A stretch of DNA of 64,000 bases from Cysteiniphilum litorale (GCF_003428165.1 NZ_QLIQ01000001.1:186001-250000), one strand, 5' to 3'; positions 54,822 to 64,000 are shown, counted from the stretch's first letter. Program-made: numbers and translations. Notes: generated from the sequence alone by a model not told the origin.

Positions 54822-55778
54822 TTATGGAATCGGCACGGCTTTTAAAAGTGCATCAATCACATCATCACTGGTAATATTATCAACTTCAGCTTCAAAGCTT
54901 AGCAATATCCTATGCCTTAATACCTCATGAATCACCGCATGGACATCATATGGTGACACATAGTCTTCTGCATTAAACCAAGCATGCGCACGTGCCGCGC
55001 GCTCAAGTGCAATCGTGCCACGTGGACTTGCCCCAAAACGAATCCATTTAGCTAAATCTTCATTGTATTTCGCGGCATCACGTGTGGCTAATACCAACTG
55101 AATCATGTACTCCTCAACGGCACTAGAAACATGCAGATCTAACACTTGTTGTTGCGCTGTAAATATTTGATCTTGTGTTATTAGCGGTGGCTTTTGCAAG
55201 TTCACTGAACGATTGCCACGATTTAATGCTAAAATTTCTTTTTCCATTGCTGCATCTGGATAGCCGATTTTAACATGCAGCATAAAGCGATCCAATTGCG
55301 CCTCGGGTAAAGGGTAAGTTCCCTCTTGCTCAATCGGGTTTTGTGTTGCCATCACTAAGAATAAATCAGGCAATGGATAGGTTTGTTTGCCAATGGTAAT
55401 CTGCTTCTCACCCATTGCCTCTAATAGTGCTGATTGCACTTTAGCCGGTGCGCGATTGATCTCATCGGCTAATAACAAATTATGAAACAAGGGACCGGTT
55501 TGAAACTCAAAGCTTTGGCGCTCAGGAATATAAATCTCAGTCCCTGTTAAATCTGCAGGTAGTAAATCAGGGGTGAATTGAATACGATGATATGAACATT
55601 CAATACATTCAGCTAAGGTTTTGATTGCCGTGGTTTTAGCAAGACCAGGCGCGCCCTCAACCAATAAATGTCCTGATGATAATAAGGCAATTAGAAGGCG
55701 CTTTGTCAAAGCGCGTTGCCCAACAATACGCGCATCTAAATACGCTAATAAACTTTCAAAATCCTGATATACCGGCAT
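54822..55778 (-). CDS. moxR: MoxR-family AAA+ ATPase
   Basis: 318 residues. Walker A EGAPGLAKT, Walker B LLADEINRAPAKVQSALLEAMGE, ATQNPIEQEGTYPLPEAQLDRF (sensor 1) and the C-terminal lid. MoxR ATPases act as chaperones in maturation of complexes containing VWA proteins. It is the first gene of a seven-gene operon of moxR-DUF58-DUF4381-BatA-BatB-BatC-BatD order. Confidence 0.93.
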   Translation of the reverse strand: MPVYQDFESLLAYLDARIVGQRALTKRLLIALLSSGHLLVEGAPGLAKTTAIKTLAECIECSYHRIQFTPDLLPADLTGTEIYIPERQSFEFQTGPLFHNLLLADEINRAPAKVQSALLEAMGEKQITIGKQTYPLPDLFLVMATQNPIEQEGTYPLPEAQLDRFMLHVKIGYPDAAMEKEILALNRGNRSVNLQKPPLITQDQIFTAQQQVLDLHVSSAVEEYMIQLVLATRDAAKYNEDLAKWIRFGASPRGTIALERAARAHAWFNAEDYVSPYDVHAVIHEVLRHRILLSFEAEVDNITSDDVIDALLKAVPIP

Positions 55779-55869
55779 AAACCCTCCTAAGGCTTGATAT
55801 AGTTAACGGTCTTTATTTTATAAATCCGTTTATGAATTTCAAGCCTCGTTTTGCTTATGTCGTAAATTT

Positions 55870-56937
55870 CTAAGCTTTATCCCAATAAACTTTAATGCCT
55901 GCAACAACATTTTGTGGAATACCGACATAATCAAGTTTCTGTGCAATCTTGTCACCCTGTTCAGAATAAGCAAAAGTAAAGAATTGCTTAATATCTTGAT
56001 TGATGCCTTGCTTTGCTTTCTCAGGTAACAAAACAAAAGTCGTTGCAACAATCGGCCAGCTGTTATCACCTGGCTGATTAACCAATAGCAAATTATAATT
56101 ATCCTTTGCCTGCCATGATGCATACTTTGCGGCACTTGCAAAACTATTTAAATCCGCAGTCACTGTTTGACCATTTTGATTAATCAGTTTAACGGTTGGG
56201 ATATTCGCGGTTTTTGCATAGGCATACTCAACATAGCCGATACTATCATCGACTTGCTGCACTTGTGCTGCCACGCCTTGGTTGCCTTTAGCACCAATAC
56301 CTACCGGCCATTGCACTGAAGTATCAACACCAACTTGCTGCTGCCATACAGGATTAACCGATGCTAAGTATTGTGTAAAGTTATAAGTTGTCCCTGAACC
56401 ATCGGCGCGATGCACCGTGATAATCGCATTATGTGGCAACTTAAGCTTTGGATTTAAAGCGGCAATCGCTGGATCATTCCAATATTGGATTTTACCTAAA
56501 TAAATATCCGCTAATACTTGACCACTTAACACAAGCTCATTTGTCTTAATGCCCTGAACATTAATCACAGGCACAATACCGCCAACAATTGCAGGGAATT
56601 GTAATAAATTGTACTTACTAAGCTCAGCATTGTTTAGTGGCTGATCTGATGCTGCAAAGTTAACCGTGCCTGCAAAAATCTGGCGCTGTCCGCCACCTGA
56701 ACCAATTGGTTGGTAATTAATTTTAACACCTGTTTGATTATAATATTCATTTGCCCAACGTGACATCGCAGGATAGATAAAACTTGAGCCTGAGCCCATA
56801 ATAACTGACTGACTTGACGCTGCCTTGCCATCACTTTCATGTGCTTTTTCACTGCATCCTGATAATGCCAGTACAGCCATAGCGCTACTTATCAGAGCAC
56901 CAACCAATACAGTTTTCTTAAATCTTACTCGTTTCAT
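55870..56937 (-). CDS. pstS: Phosphate ABC transporter substrate-binding lipoprotein PstS
   Basis: 355 residues. An N-terminal lipoprotein signal with lipobox LALSGC precedes GSGSSFIYPAMSRWANEYY (phosphate-binding loop), IGSGGGQRQIFAGTVNFAASDQP, and HRADGSGTT. It binds phosphate in the periplasm for PstCAB. It comes after pstB with the second palindromic repeat in between. A typical order pstSCAB is thus rearranged to pstCAB-S. Confidence 0.95.
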   Translation of the reverse strand: MKRVRFKKTVLVGALISSAMAVLALSGCSEKAHESDGKAASSQSVIMGSGSSFIYPAMSRWANEYYNQTGVKINYQPIGSGGGQRQIFAGTVNFAASDQPLNNAELSKYNLLQFPAIVGGIVPVINVQGIKTNELVLSGQVLADIYLGKIQYWNDPAIAALNPKLKLPHNAIITVHRADGSGTTYNFTQYLASVNPVWQQQVGVDTSVQWPVGIGAKGNQGVAAQVQQVDDSIGYVEYAYAKTANIPTVKLINQNGQTVTADLNSFASAAKYASWQAKDNYNLLLVNQPGDNSWPIVATTFVLLPEKAKQGINQDIKQFFTFAYSEQGDKIAQKLDYVGIPQNVVAGIKVYWDKA

Positions 56938-56989
56938 TCATTTATCCTTATATCTTAATTTATAAACCGTTATACCCTTTTCCTATCTC

Positions 56990-57102
56990 AACACCCCACC
57001 TCGCAAGCTCGGCACCCCTCTTGTAAAGAGGGGAATATAAAACATCATTGCCCAATTCCCCTCTTTACAAGAGGGGTGGCAGCTGCAGGCTGACGGGGTG
57101 TT
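56990..57102. repeat. Long palindromic repeat, copy 2 of 2
   Basis: A 113-bp inverted repeat with outer arms AACACCCC and GGGGTGTT and inner CCCCTCTT-GTA-AAGAGGGG hairpins in both halves. It lies between pstB (upstream in transcription) and pstS, so it could form a stem-loop in the pstCABS mRNA. Copy 1 lies at 31887-31998. Confidence 0.85.
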
Positions 57103-57139
57103 TTAAAATCATCACTTTGTTTAGAATATCTAACTCTAG

Positions 57140-58018
57140 TTATTCATTATGAATATAATCAACCGTTCGTGGATCCTTAGGTGCGTTAAAGAATACATCA
57201 GTTGGGGCATACTCGACAAGCTCGCCATTAATCATAAACATCGTACTGTCTGATAAGCGCTCAGCTTGCTTTAAATTATGTGTCACCATCACAATTGTAT
57301 ATTGAACCTTTAACGCTGTGAGCAACCGTTCTATCTTCTTGGTAGAAATAGGATCAAGCGCCGATGTCGGCTCATCTAATAATAAAATCTTAGGTTTCAC
57401 TGCCAGTGTACGCGCAATACACAGTCGTTGCTGTTGCCCACCTGAAAGACGTGTACCTTGTTGTTGCAATTTATCTTTAACTTCATCCCATAACGCCGCT
57501 TGCTTTAATGCCTCTTCAACGCGCTGTTGCAACTCAGCCTTAGGTAATTTTTCATGCAACTTAATGGCAAAAGCAATATTATCAAAAATACTCATCGGAA
57601 AAGGCGTTGGTTTTTGAAAAACCATGCCAATTTCTTTACGCAGTTGATTCAAATCGATATTTTTTTCTAAGACATTTTGCCCTTGTAACAAAATCTGCCC
57701 CGTGGCTTTTTGCTTCGGATACAATTCATAAATACGATTTAATGTTCTAAGCAAAGTGGACTTGCCAGAACCTGATGGACCAATTAATGCGGTAATTTTA
57801 TTTTGCGCGAAGCTTGCATTAATATCATGCAATGTTTTGCTATCACCATAATAAAAGTTAAGATTCTTTACTGCTAAGTACTGCTTATTTGGCAAATTTA
57901 ACACCCTCCCTTGAGTTTCAAATTGACTATTACTATGATCAGTTTGAGCTTGTGCTGTGCTTTCTATGTTTTCTAAATTCTTTAAGCTTTTAAATTCTGT
58001 CGATTGTTGCATGATCAT
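57140..58018 (-). CDS. pstB: Phosphate ABC transporter ATPase PstB
   Basis: 292 residues. Walker [13 protein letters not shown] signature [13 protein letters not shown], Walker [12 protein letters not shown], and [15 protein letters not shown] of PstB. About 45 residues precede the domain, a non-conserved polar N-terminal extension ([20 protein letters not shown]) found in this group. It follows pstA; starts at 58018 or 58012 are both possible. Confidence 0.95.
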   Translation of the reverse strand: MIMQQSTEFKSLKNLENIESTAQAQTDHSNSQFETQGRVLNLPNKQYLAVKNLNFYYGDSKTLHDINASFAQNKITALIGPSGSGKSTLLRTLNRIYELYPKQKATGQILLQGQNVLEKNIDLNQLRKEIGMVFQKPTPFPMSIFDNIAFAIKLHEKLPKAELQQRVEEALKQAALWDEVKDKLQQQGTRLSGGQQQRLCIARTLAVKPKILLLDEPTSALDPISTKKIERLLTALKVQYTIVMVTHNLKQAERLSDSTMFMINGELVEYAPTDVFFNAPKDPRTVDYIHNE

Positions 58019-58043
58019 CTCTTATTCTTTGCTTTATTACCAG

Positions 58044-58871
58044 TTATTTATCTTTTGCAATCCAACGCGCCGTTAGATTCATCACCAATACTAATGCGGT
58101 AACAATAAGTGCCGCCGTCCATGCCACTTGTTGAAACTCCGGATATGGTTGCATTGCATTTTCAAAAATCATCACTGGTAAACTCTCAATCGCTTGCCCC
58201 ATATTGAAGCTTAAAAAGCTGTTTTTTGCCGAGGTAAACAACAATGGCGCACTTTCGCCCATCACTCTTGCTGTGGCTAATACCACTGCAGTAATGAGTC
58301 CCGTCTTTGCCGAGCGATAGCCAATCATCACAATCACACGCCACTTTGGCACACCTAGTGCGATGGCTGATTCCTTTAGCATAGGGGATACAAGATATAA
58401 CACATCCTCCGCTGCACGCGTAATCATCGGCATCGCGATAACCGCGAGCGCAATGATTCCGGCATAACCTGAAAAACTGGTGTTAACGACAATAAGAGTA
58501 TAAATAAATAAACCAACAATCACTGATGGCGTGCTTAACATCATGTCATTAATAAAACGCAAGACTTTAATCGTGCGTCTGAATTGTCGAAACTCAACAA
58601 AGAAAGTCGCCGTTAAAATCGAAATCGGTGTTGCGATCACGATAGCACCAATTGTTAACATTAATGAACCAATAATCGCATTTCTAAGCCCTAGTTCCCT
58701 CGTGTCATGTATAAAAAGATACGTGCTAAAGCTAGGCATACCACGCATTACCAACTCATATAAAATGCTACACAAAAAAAAGATACTAATAATCGCACTT
58801 AGCCAGCACAGTGAGACAAAAATATTTGATTTAATACGGCGCTTAAGTGCGACTTGTCCAATCGTATTCAT
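58044..58871 (-). CDS. pstA: Phosphate ABC transporter permease PstA
   Basis: 275 residues from ATG 58871, which overlaps the pstC stop by one base, with GGGGTGG just ahead. Six TM segments, with EFRQFRRTIKVLRF and the EAA-type loop ESAIALGVPKWRV. It makes the phosphate channel with PstC. Confidence 0.93.
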   Translation of the reverse strand: MNTIGQVALKRRIKSNIFVSLCWLSAIISIFFLCSILYELVMRGMPSFSTYLFIHDTRELGLRNAIIGSLMLTIGAIVIATPISILTATFFVEFRQFRRTIKVLRFINDMMLSTPSVIVGLFIYTLIVVNTSFSGYAGIIALAVIAMPMITRAAEDVLYLVSPMLKESAIALGVPKWRVIVMIGYRSAKTGLITAVVLATARVMGESAPLLFTSAKNSFLSFNMGQAIESLPVMIFENAMQPYPEFQQVAWTAALIVTALVLVMNLTARWIAKDK

Positions 58872-59839
58872 TATGCCACCCCTACTTTGTAACGCTTTAA
58901 AATCCAACGTGATATCAGTAAAACCACCAGAGTGATTAAGAATAATATCAATCCTGTTTCAACTAGTGCGGCAGGATATAATGTGCCTAATGCTTCATTA
59001 AACTCATTAGCAATGGCTGATGAGATGGTCGCACTTGGCATAAATAAGCCTTGCAAGCTATGAACATTGCCAATCACAAAGGTCACTGCCATTGTCTCGC
59101 CTAACGCGCGTCCAAAACCTAAAATAATCGCACCCATCATGCCGGGTAAGGCATAAGGGAAAATGACATTTTTGGTGACTTCCCACTTAGTCGCACCAAT
59201 ACCAAATGCTGCTTCTTTCGTCACTTGTGGAATCGCACTGATCACATCACGCATTACCGATGAGATTAAAGGGATCACCATAATGGCTAAGATAATGCTC
59301 GCAGCAAAAATACTACTGCCTGTTGGTAAGCTTTTGATAAAGAACATCACAAGCGGCTCAAAGTGCGCCCAAAATGAACCACTCTCGGCAAGAGCTGAAA
59401 ACTTAGCCTGCCAAGATAGTGATAACGGCATTAATTTTAACTGTAAAGATTTCACCCACGGCAAAAGCACGAAAAGCCCCCAAATACCATAAACGATACT
59501 CGGGATCCCTGCCATTAACTCAATCAATCGCGCAAGAATTCTACCTATACGTCTGGGCAATAACTCATCGATCAAAAGTGCAACACCTAAGCTAAAAGGC
59601 ACAGCAATTACAAGTGCCAAAATGGATGTAACCAGCGTACCAATGATAACTGAATAAGCACCAAATTGCTCAGTCACAGGATTCCATGCATCACTCCATA
59701 AAAAAGAGACGCCATACTCACGAATACTTGGCCAACTAAATACAATAAGACTCATTAATAGCAACACAAAAATGATCAGTGTTAGCGATGCTAAAGCTAT
59801 TAATAGCTTCAAAAAATTTCTATCCCCACTTTGCCTCAA
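58871..59839 (-). CDS. pstC: Phosphate ABC transporter permease PstC
   Basis: 322 residues, six TM segments; EAAFGIGATKWEV is the EAA loop and LIELMAGIPSIVYGIWG a PstC/PstA hallmark. First gene of pstCAB-(repeat)-pstS. A Pho-box-like repeat lies about 50 bp upstream of the start. Confidence 0.93.
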   Translation of the reverse strand: MRQSGDRNFLKLLIALASLTLIIFVLLLMSLIVFSWPSIREYGVSFLWSDAWNPVTEQFGAYSVIIGTLVTSILALVIAVPFSLGVALLIDELLPRRIGRILARLIELMAGIPSIVYGIWGLFVLLPWVKSLQLKLMPLSLSWQAKFSALAESGSFWAHFEPLVMFFIKSLPTGSSIFAASIILAIMVIPLISSVMRDVISAIPQVTKEAAFGIGATKWEVTKNVIFPYALPGMMGAIILGFGRALGETMAVTFVIGNVHSLQGLFMPSATISSAIANEFNEALGTLYPAALVETGLILFLITLVVLLISRWILKRYKVGVA

Positions 59840-59889
59840 AACCTATCCTTCCTACTTAATTAAGTCGTTGCTAAGCATAAATATCAATT

Positions 59890-59907
59890 GTTACAGTTAT
59901 GTTACAA
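59890..59907 (-). promoter_or_regulatory. Pho-box-like site upstream of pstC
   Basis: On the minus strand TTGTAAC-ATAA-CTGTAAC is a direct repeat with 11-bp period, similar to the PhoB box (CTGTCAT-N4-CTGTCAT). It lies 51 bp before the pstC ATG. It suggests phosphate-starvation control by a PhoB-like regulator, whose genes are not in the window. Confidence 0.6.
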
Positions 59908-59995
59908 ATGATGGCTATGGTTGTTTTAAATTGAATTTCTCATATTTCTCACTATTATTCCATATGAACATAGGACTAAACACTAAGGAATATTT

Positions 59996-61585
59996 ATGTT
60001 TCATATTTCAGAACGTAGAAAATGGTATATTGGCTTTGGCATTGTCTTACTTATTATTCTTGCGTTTTTAGCATTACTACACAGCAAACTTACCGTAGGC
60101 ATTATTATTATTGCGCTTATTATTGTTGCCATTTATGATGTAACACAAAAAAAGCATACCATACTACGCAACTTCCCCGTCCTTGGGCATATGCGCTTTA
60201 TCTTGGAGTTCTTTCGCCCTGAGATTCAGCAGTATTTTGTTGCGACAGACCAAAGTGAACGCCCTTTTGATCGACAAACTCGCTCTTTAGTTTATCAACG
60301 CGCTAAAGGCATTGAAGACACGCTGCCCTTTGGTACCGAGCGCGATATTAACCGTCCAGGTTATGAGTGGGTTTTGCATTCATTAGCACCGATTCACCCA
60401 AAGGATGTGGATCCTAAATTTCAAATAGGCAATCATCAATGCACCAAACCTTATATCTCGTCACGCTTAAATATTTCAGCCATGAGTTATGGCGCCTTAT
60501 CCAAAAATGCAATTATGGCACTTAATAAAGGTGCTAAGCTTGGGGGCTTTTGTCACAACACTGGCGAAGGTGGTTTAACAGAATATCATCGCCAGGGTGG
60601 TGATATTTGTCTGCAAATTGGGACAGGATATTTTGGTTTTAGGACTAAAGATGGGCACTTTGATCCAGATAAGTTTGCCATTCAAGCGCAATATGATGAT
60701 ATTAAAATGATTGAGATCAAACTCTCACAAGGAGCAAAACCTGCTCATGGCGGTGTTTTACCCAAGGAGAAACTTACCCCTGAGATTGCTAAAATTCGTG
60801 ATGTGCCGATGGGTGAAGATGTTTTATCTCCCCCTGCGCACACTGCTTTCTCAACTCCTGTTGAGCTATGTCAATTTGTGCAAAAACTGCGAGAGCTTTC
60901 CGGTGGTAAACCCATTGGTTTTAAACTGTGCATTGGGCGCAAAACCGAGTTTTTCTCAATTTGTAAAGCCATGTTAAAAACGCAAATTTTTCCTGATTTT
61001 ATTACCATTGATGGTGCTGAAGGTGGTACAGGAGCAGCTCCTGAGGAATACGTCAATCATATTGGTGTACCACTTGAAGATGCTTTAGCATTTGTTCACA
61101 ACGCATTGGTTGGTTCTGGCATTCGCGAGCATATTTGTATTATTGCCAGCGGTAAAACAGCGACAGGCTTTGATATGGTCAAGCGTATTGCCTTAGGTGC
61201 TGATGTTATCAATAGCGCCAGAGCCATGATGTTATCTTTGGGATGCATTCAATCTAAACAATGCAACCGCAACACCTGTCCAACAGGCGTTGCCACACAA
61301 AATCCACGATTGTACAAAGCACTGGACATTGATGACAAGAAACAACGAGTTTACCGCTTTCATGATGCAACCGTTAAAAGCTTTACTGAACTTGTTGGCG
61401 CTATGGGACTTAGGAATCCAAGCGAGCTTTCTGCCTCACGTGTTATACGTCGTATTGATGAAAAAACCGTGCAATCACTTGACGAAGTCTATCAATACCT
61501 TAAAAAAGATAGTTTATTAGATGATAATAACTTACCAACGCAATATGCTAAATATTGGCAACAAGCATCTGCTGAGCGCTTTTAA
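59996..61585 (+). CDS. FMN-binding glutamate synthase-family membrane protein
   Basis: 529 residues. Two TM segments at the N-terminus (YIGFGIVLLIILAFLALL, VGIIIIALIIVAIY), then a glutamate-synthase-like FMN barrel: SRLNISAMSYGALSKNA, GGEGGLTEYH-like NTGEGGLTEYH, IEIKLSQGAKPAHGG, DGAEGGTGAAPEEY and the Fe-S-like segment CIQSKQCNRNTCPTGVATQ. No amidotransferase domain is present, so it is a GltB2-type relative of unknown acceptor. AAGGA precedes the ATG. It is divergent from pstC. Confidence 0.87.
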   Translation: MFHISERRKWYIGFGIVLLIILAFLALLHSKLTVGIIIIALIIVAIYDVTQKKHTILRNFPVLGHMRFILEFFRPEIQQYFVATDQSERPFDRQTRSLVYQRAKGIEDTLPFGTERDINRPGYEWVLHSLAPIHPKDVDPKFQIGNHQCTKPYISSRLNISAMSYGALSKNAIMALNKGAKLGGFCHNTGEGGLTEYHRQGGDICLQIGTGYFGFRTKDGHFDPDKFAIQAQYDDIKMIEIKLSQGAKPAHGGVLPKEKLTPEIAKIRDVPMGEDVLSPPAHTAFSTPVELCQFVQKLRELSGGKPIGFKLCIGRKTEFFSICKAMLKTQIFPDFITIDGAEGGTGAAPEEYVNHIGVPLEDALAFVHNALVGSGIREHICIIASGKTATGFDMVKRIALGADVINSARAMMLSLGCIQSKQCNRNTCPTGVATQNPRLYKALDIDDKKQRVYRFHDATVKSFTELVGAMGLRNPSELSASRVIRRIDEKTVQSLDEVYQYLKKDSLLDDNNLPTQYAKYWQQASAERF

Positions 61586-61802
61586 AAAACTATCAGCAAA
61601 ACGTCCATTTTATCGACTTATTTTAAAAACTGCTTGCAAGTGATTAACTAAAGATTGTAAGGTATCCACCGGTAACTTGCTCTTACACTTTTTTAAATAC
61701 TTAAATTATAATAAATAACAGGTTTTGGTTTATCATCTGACTAGCAGTAAGAGAAGTCATATGAAAAAACGACTTGAAAACAACGAACAAATAGGAGGTA
61801 AA

Positions 61803-62930
61803 ATGCACAAAACAATAAGTTTTATTAAAACCGAATATGGCGTTATTTTGCCCATCATCCTCTTTGTTCTATTAAATATGGTTTTTTTAGGTCTGGACCC
61901 ATATAACATTAGCCACTTTGCCACAGCAGCAACAACATTCGTTATCTTTGCTGTAATGCTCGTTTGCGCCTTTAATGTGGTTAAACACGCGGATTGGTTA
62001 GCTGAAAAATTTGGTGAACCCTATGGTACCTTAATTCTAACCCTTTCTGTTATCTCAATTGAAGTAGCATTAATTATCACCATGATGTTGATTGGCAAAG
62101 GGGACCCTACCCTTGCCCGAGACACGATGTTTGCCGTAATTATGATTGCCGTTAATGGCTTTGCTGGACTTAGTCTATTAACAGGAGGTATAAAACACAA
62201 CACACAAATGTATAATACCGAAGGTGCTAGTATTTATATTTCTTTACTTATTCTTTTATTAACAGTCTGTTTAATACTCCCTAATTACACCGTTGCCACA
62301 GATGCGGGCACGTTTAACTTAAGTCAATCAATTGTCGTGATTATTGTTTGTGTCATCCTTTATGCGGTATTTCTAGTGAAACAAACGGTAACACATAAAG
62401 ACTATTTTCAGTATAAGCATGATGGCGATAGTGATGAGGAACACCACAGCCCTATGGGCTCAGTACTCTATCATGTCATTATGTTACTCCTTGGTCTTGT
62501 CGTGATGATCGCCTTATCAAAAAACCTTGCCAGTTTTCTTGAGTTTAGCATTCAAGAGGCAGGACTTCCCAGTAAGTTAGGCGGTTTTATTATCGCGCTT
62601 TTAGTATTAACCCCAGAGGGAGTGAGCGCTATTCAAGCTGCTTATAAAAATCAATTACAGCGCTCTATCAATCTATGCATGGGCTCTGCGGTTGCTACCA
62701 TTTGCCTTACCGTGCCATCGGTACTTGTCATAAGCCTTGTCCTTGGTCAACCATTAATTCTTGGATTAAATAGCACATCAATTGTGATTATGGTGCTAAC
62801 CTTTTTAATTGCTTTAGTTACCTTTACCTCACGACGCACCAGTGTCTTTAATGGGATGGTTCTTCTGAGTGTCTTTATCGTTTACTTTGCGTTGATTTTC
62901 GATGTCGCTCAACCTTTGTCTCAATTATAA
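61803..62930 (+). CDS. Ca2+(Na+)/H+ antiporter, ChaA type
   Basis: 375 residues from ATG 61803, with AGGAGGT 3 bp upstream; ATG 61761 in frame is an alternative. About 11 TM segments in two halves, with IEVALIITMMLIGKGDPTLARDT and LLVLTPEGVSAIQAAYKNQLQRSINLCMGSA holding the acidic residues of the CaCA superfamily. E. coli ChaA (366 residues) exchanges Ca2+ or Na+ for protons. It stands alone, 217 bp after the preceding gene. Confidence 0.88.
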   Translation: MHKTISFIKTEYGVILPIILFVLLNMVFLGLDPYNISHFATAATTFVIFAVMLVCAFNVVKHADWLAEKFGEPYGTLILTLSVISIEVALIITMMLIGKGDPTLARDTMFAVIMIAVNGFAGLSLLTGGIKHNTQMYNTEGASIYISLLILLLTVCLILPNYTVATDAGTFNLSQSIVVIIVCVILYAVFLVKQTVTHKDYFQYKHDGDSDEEHHSPMGSVLYHVIMLLLGLVVMIALSKNLASFLEFSIQEAGLPSKLGGFIIALLVLTPEGVSAIQAAYKNQLQRSINLCMGSAVATICLTVPSVLVISLVLGQPLILGLNSTSIVIMVLTFLIALVTFTSRRTSVFNGMVLLSVFIVYFALIFDVAQPLSQL

Positions 62931-62981
62931 ATTCATCCAAGAAGCAATTCTCTAACAAATTTAAAACAATCTATCAGAGGA

Positions 62982-63005
62982 AATTTGCAAATTGCGATAA
63001 TTTGC
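62982..63005. promoter_or_regulatory. Possible antitoxin operator
   Basis: AATTTGCAAATT (62982-62993) is a perfect 12-bp palindrome and is followed by GCGAT and AATTTGC, giving an inverted repeat GCAAATT-GCGAT-AATTTGC. It lies about 40 bp before the antitoxin gene, where autoregulating type II toxin-antitoxin operators are normally found. Confidence 0.45.
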
Positions 63006-63044
63006 TCTAACCTTTCCACATGAGACAAACTTTGGAGTATTACC

Positions 63045-63281
63045 ATGGGATTTATATCAGTCAGACTTCCTGAAGAATTTGTTAATGAAACGAAGGGTTT
63101 TGCAGAAAAAGGTTATCGCACAGTACCGCAACAAATTCTATATTGGGCAGAACTTGGCAGACAGCAAGAGCTACGAAACTGGCAACTTGAAAAAATGAGA
63201 CTCGGCTTACAACAAGCCAAGAATGCTCAGATTGCCACAGAGCACGATGTTTCACGAGTATTTAGTAAATGCAAAAAATAA
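63045..63281 (+). CDS. ParD-like antitoxin
   Basis: 78 residues. The start ISVRLPEEFVNETKGFAEKG plus TVPQQILYWAELGRQQEL resembles the ParD_like family (PF11903-type; ribbon-helix-helix with QI.YWA.LG). The C-terminal half is helical and would bind the toxin. GGAG precedes the ATG. The toxin gene overlaps its end by 13 bp. Confidence 0.83.
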   Translation: MGFISVRLPEEFVNETKGFAEKGYRTVPQQILYWAELGRQQELRNWQLEKMRLGLQQAKNAQIATEHDVSRVFSKCKK

Positions 63282-63553
63282 ACTGGTCACTTGAGGCACT
63301 TAACGACTTTGAAGACTATGTCGATTGGTATTTAAAATATGCTGATGAAGTTGTGGCTCTGCGTTTTATTCAAAGTATTGAAAGTGCTTTGAAGTATATT
63401 TTATTAAATCAACATGCCTCACGTATGGTAAGTGAGATTCCCGAGTTAAGGGAATATATTGTCTATGACTTCCCTTTTTTAATTTCTTATTGGATTAAAA
63501 ATCAAGACGAAATCATCATTACTTCTTTTCTACATCAAAAAATGAAAAAGTAA
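63269..63553 (+). CDS. RelE/ParE-family toxin
   Basis: 94 residues, INWSLEALNDFEDYVDWYLKYADEVVALRF then RMVSEIPELREYIVYDFPFLISYWIKNQDEIIITSFLHQKMK. This is the ParE/RelE fold (beta-alpha-alpha-beta3), with the late Arg and HQ.M ending of RelE/ParE. It would inhibit gyrase (ParE) or cleave mRNA (RelE); residues do not settle which. It overlaps the antitoxin by 13 bp. Confidence 0.85.
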   Translation: MQKINWSLEALNDFEDYVDWYLKYADEVVALRFIQSIESALKYILLNQHASRMVSEIPELREYIVYDFPFLISYWIKNQDEIIITSFLHQKMKK

Positions 63554-63634
63554 AAAAGTAAAAAAGTAAGCTACTGTATATTTTCTTAGGTGATATACTG
63601 TTGACATTAATTAGCACGATACCTTTATTTGTTA

Positions 63635-64000
63635 ATGTCAAAAAACAAACATAGCAAAAGCAGCAAACGCTGGCTTGATGAACATCATAATGATCATTAT
63701 GTTAGCCAATCTAAAAAAGATGGTCTAAGATCACGCGCAGCTTACAAACTCATGGAATTACAGCAAAAAGATAAGCTATTCAAACCAGGCATGACCGTTG
63801 TTGATCTGGGTGCAGCTCCTGGTGGTTGGTCACAGGTTTTAACGGATTTTGTTGGTTCTGAAGGCAAGGTGTTTGCCTTGGATATTCTCGAGATGGATCC
63901 TTTGCCTGATGTGACCTTTATTCAAGGAGATTTCACCGAGGATGAGCCATATGAAGCCTTAATGCAATTAACTGAAGGTGAGTCAATTGATTGGGTGATC
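63635..64000 (+). CDS. rlmE: 23S rRNA (uridine-2'-O)-methyltransferase RlmE (FtsJ), N-terminal part
   Basis: 122 residues, cut by the window end. [27 protein letters not shown] (E. coli form WLQEHFSDKYVQQAQ) is split into the family start, and [18 protein letters not shown] is the SAM-binding motif I; IQGDF follows. It methylates U2552 of 23S rRNA, a heat-shock-linked step in E. coli. The ATG at 63635 has only a weak ribosome site. Confidence 0.93.
   Translation, partial: MSKNKHSKSSKRWLDEHHNDHYVSQSKKDGLRSRAAYKLMELQQKDKLFKPGMTVVDLGAAPGGWSQVLTDFVGSEGKVFALDILEMDPLPDVTFIQGDFTEDEPYEALMQLTEGESIDWVI

Overview
The window is an AT-rich bacterial chromosome segment with compact gene packing and many overlapping or coupled gene ends. 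Its content points to a gammaproteobacterium: FNR, Orn, Rep, YgfZ, EF-P with EpmB, WaaF, Hsp15, RlmB, RlmE, UPF0149 and a cytochrome bd operon. The mix (Bat/MoxR operon, low G+C, a yeast-like PyrF, plasmid-type ParAB) would suit a relative of Francisella/Fastidiosibacteraceae. That placement is inference from gene content; no rRNA gene is present to test it, and no tRNA gene was seen.

Left part (1-28.7 kb): agmatinase tail, cutC, hslR, gor, an ArsR-type regulator, an octamer-repeat spacer, an orphan ABC ATPase, rep, ygfZ, a small mobile (MITE-like) element, purB, a DUF445 membrane protein, an acylpyruvase-like hydrolase, efp-orn facing epmB, a secreted chorismate mutase, waaF behind a 59-residue zinc-finger gene, fnr, cydAB plus a small membrane protein, an ATP-grasp ligase coupled to an amidohydrolase/QEGLA-metallopeptidase fusion, pyrF, ibpA with a heat-shock promoter and a probable RNA thermometer, ppx-rarA, a POT peptide transporter, and a frameshifted Bcr/CflA efflux gene.

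At 28.87 kb lies a sequence matching the E. coli dif site at 24 of 28 positions, with a beheaded SDR gene starting immediately after it. Gene orientation is mixed but plus-leaning before this point and strongly minus after it, as expected where two replichores meet. I read this as the replication terminus.

Right part (29.5-64 kb): a desaturase, glucokinase, a parA-parB-amidotransferase-SGNH operon, UPF0149, a copper operon (cueR-copA-[decayed cupredoxin]-cusB-cusA) behind a MerR-type promoter with a 19-bp spacer, def, ung, a Sel1-like protein, rlmB, a protein whose N-terminal motif resembles that of ParB, an APC transporter, a seven-gene moxR/Bat operon, pstCAB-pstS with a Pho-box-like site, an FMN glutamate-synthase-like protein, a ChaA-type antiporter, a ParD-like/RelE toxin-antitoxin pair, and the start of rlmE.

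The most interesting items are the ATP-grasp + amidohydrolase/QEGLA module, the dif site with its truncated neighbour, the MITE with its 8-bp target duplication, the ROSE-like thermometer on ibpA, the MerR-type copper promoter, the deleted cupredoxin gene, and the 8-bp-periodic spacer repeat.
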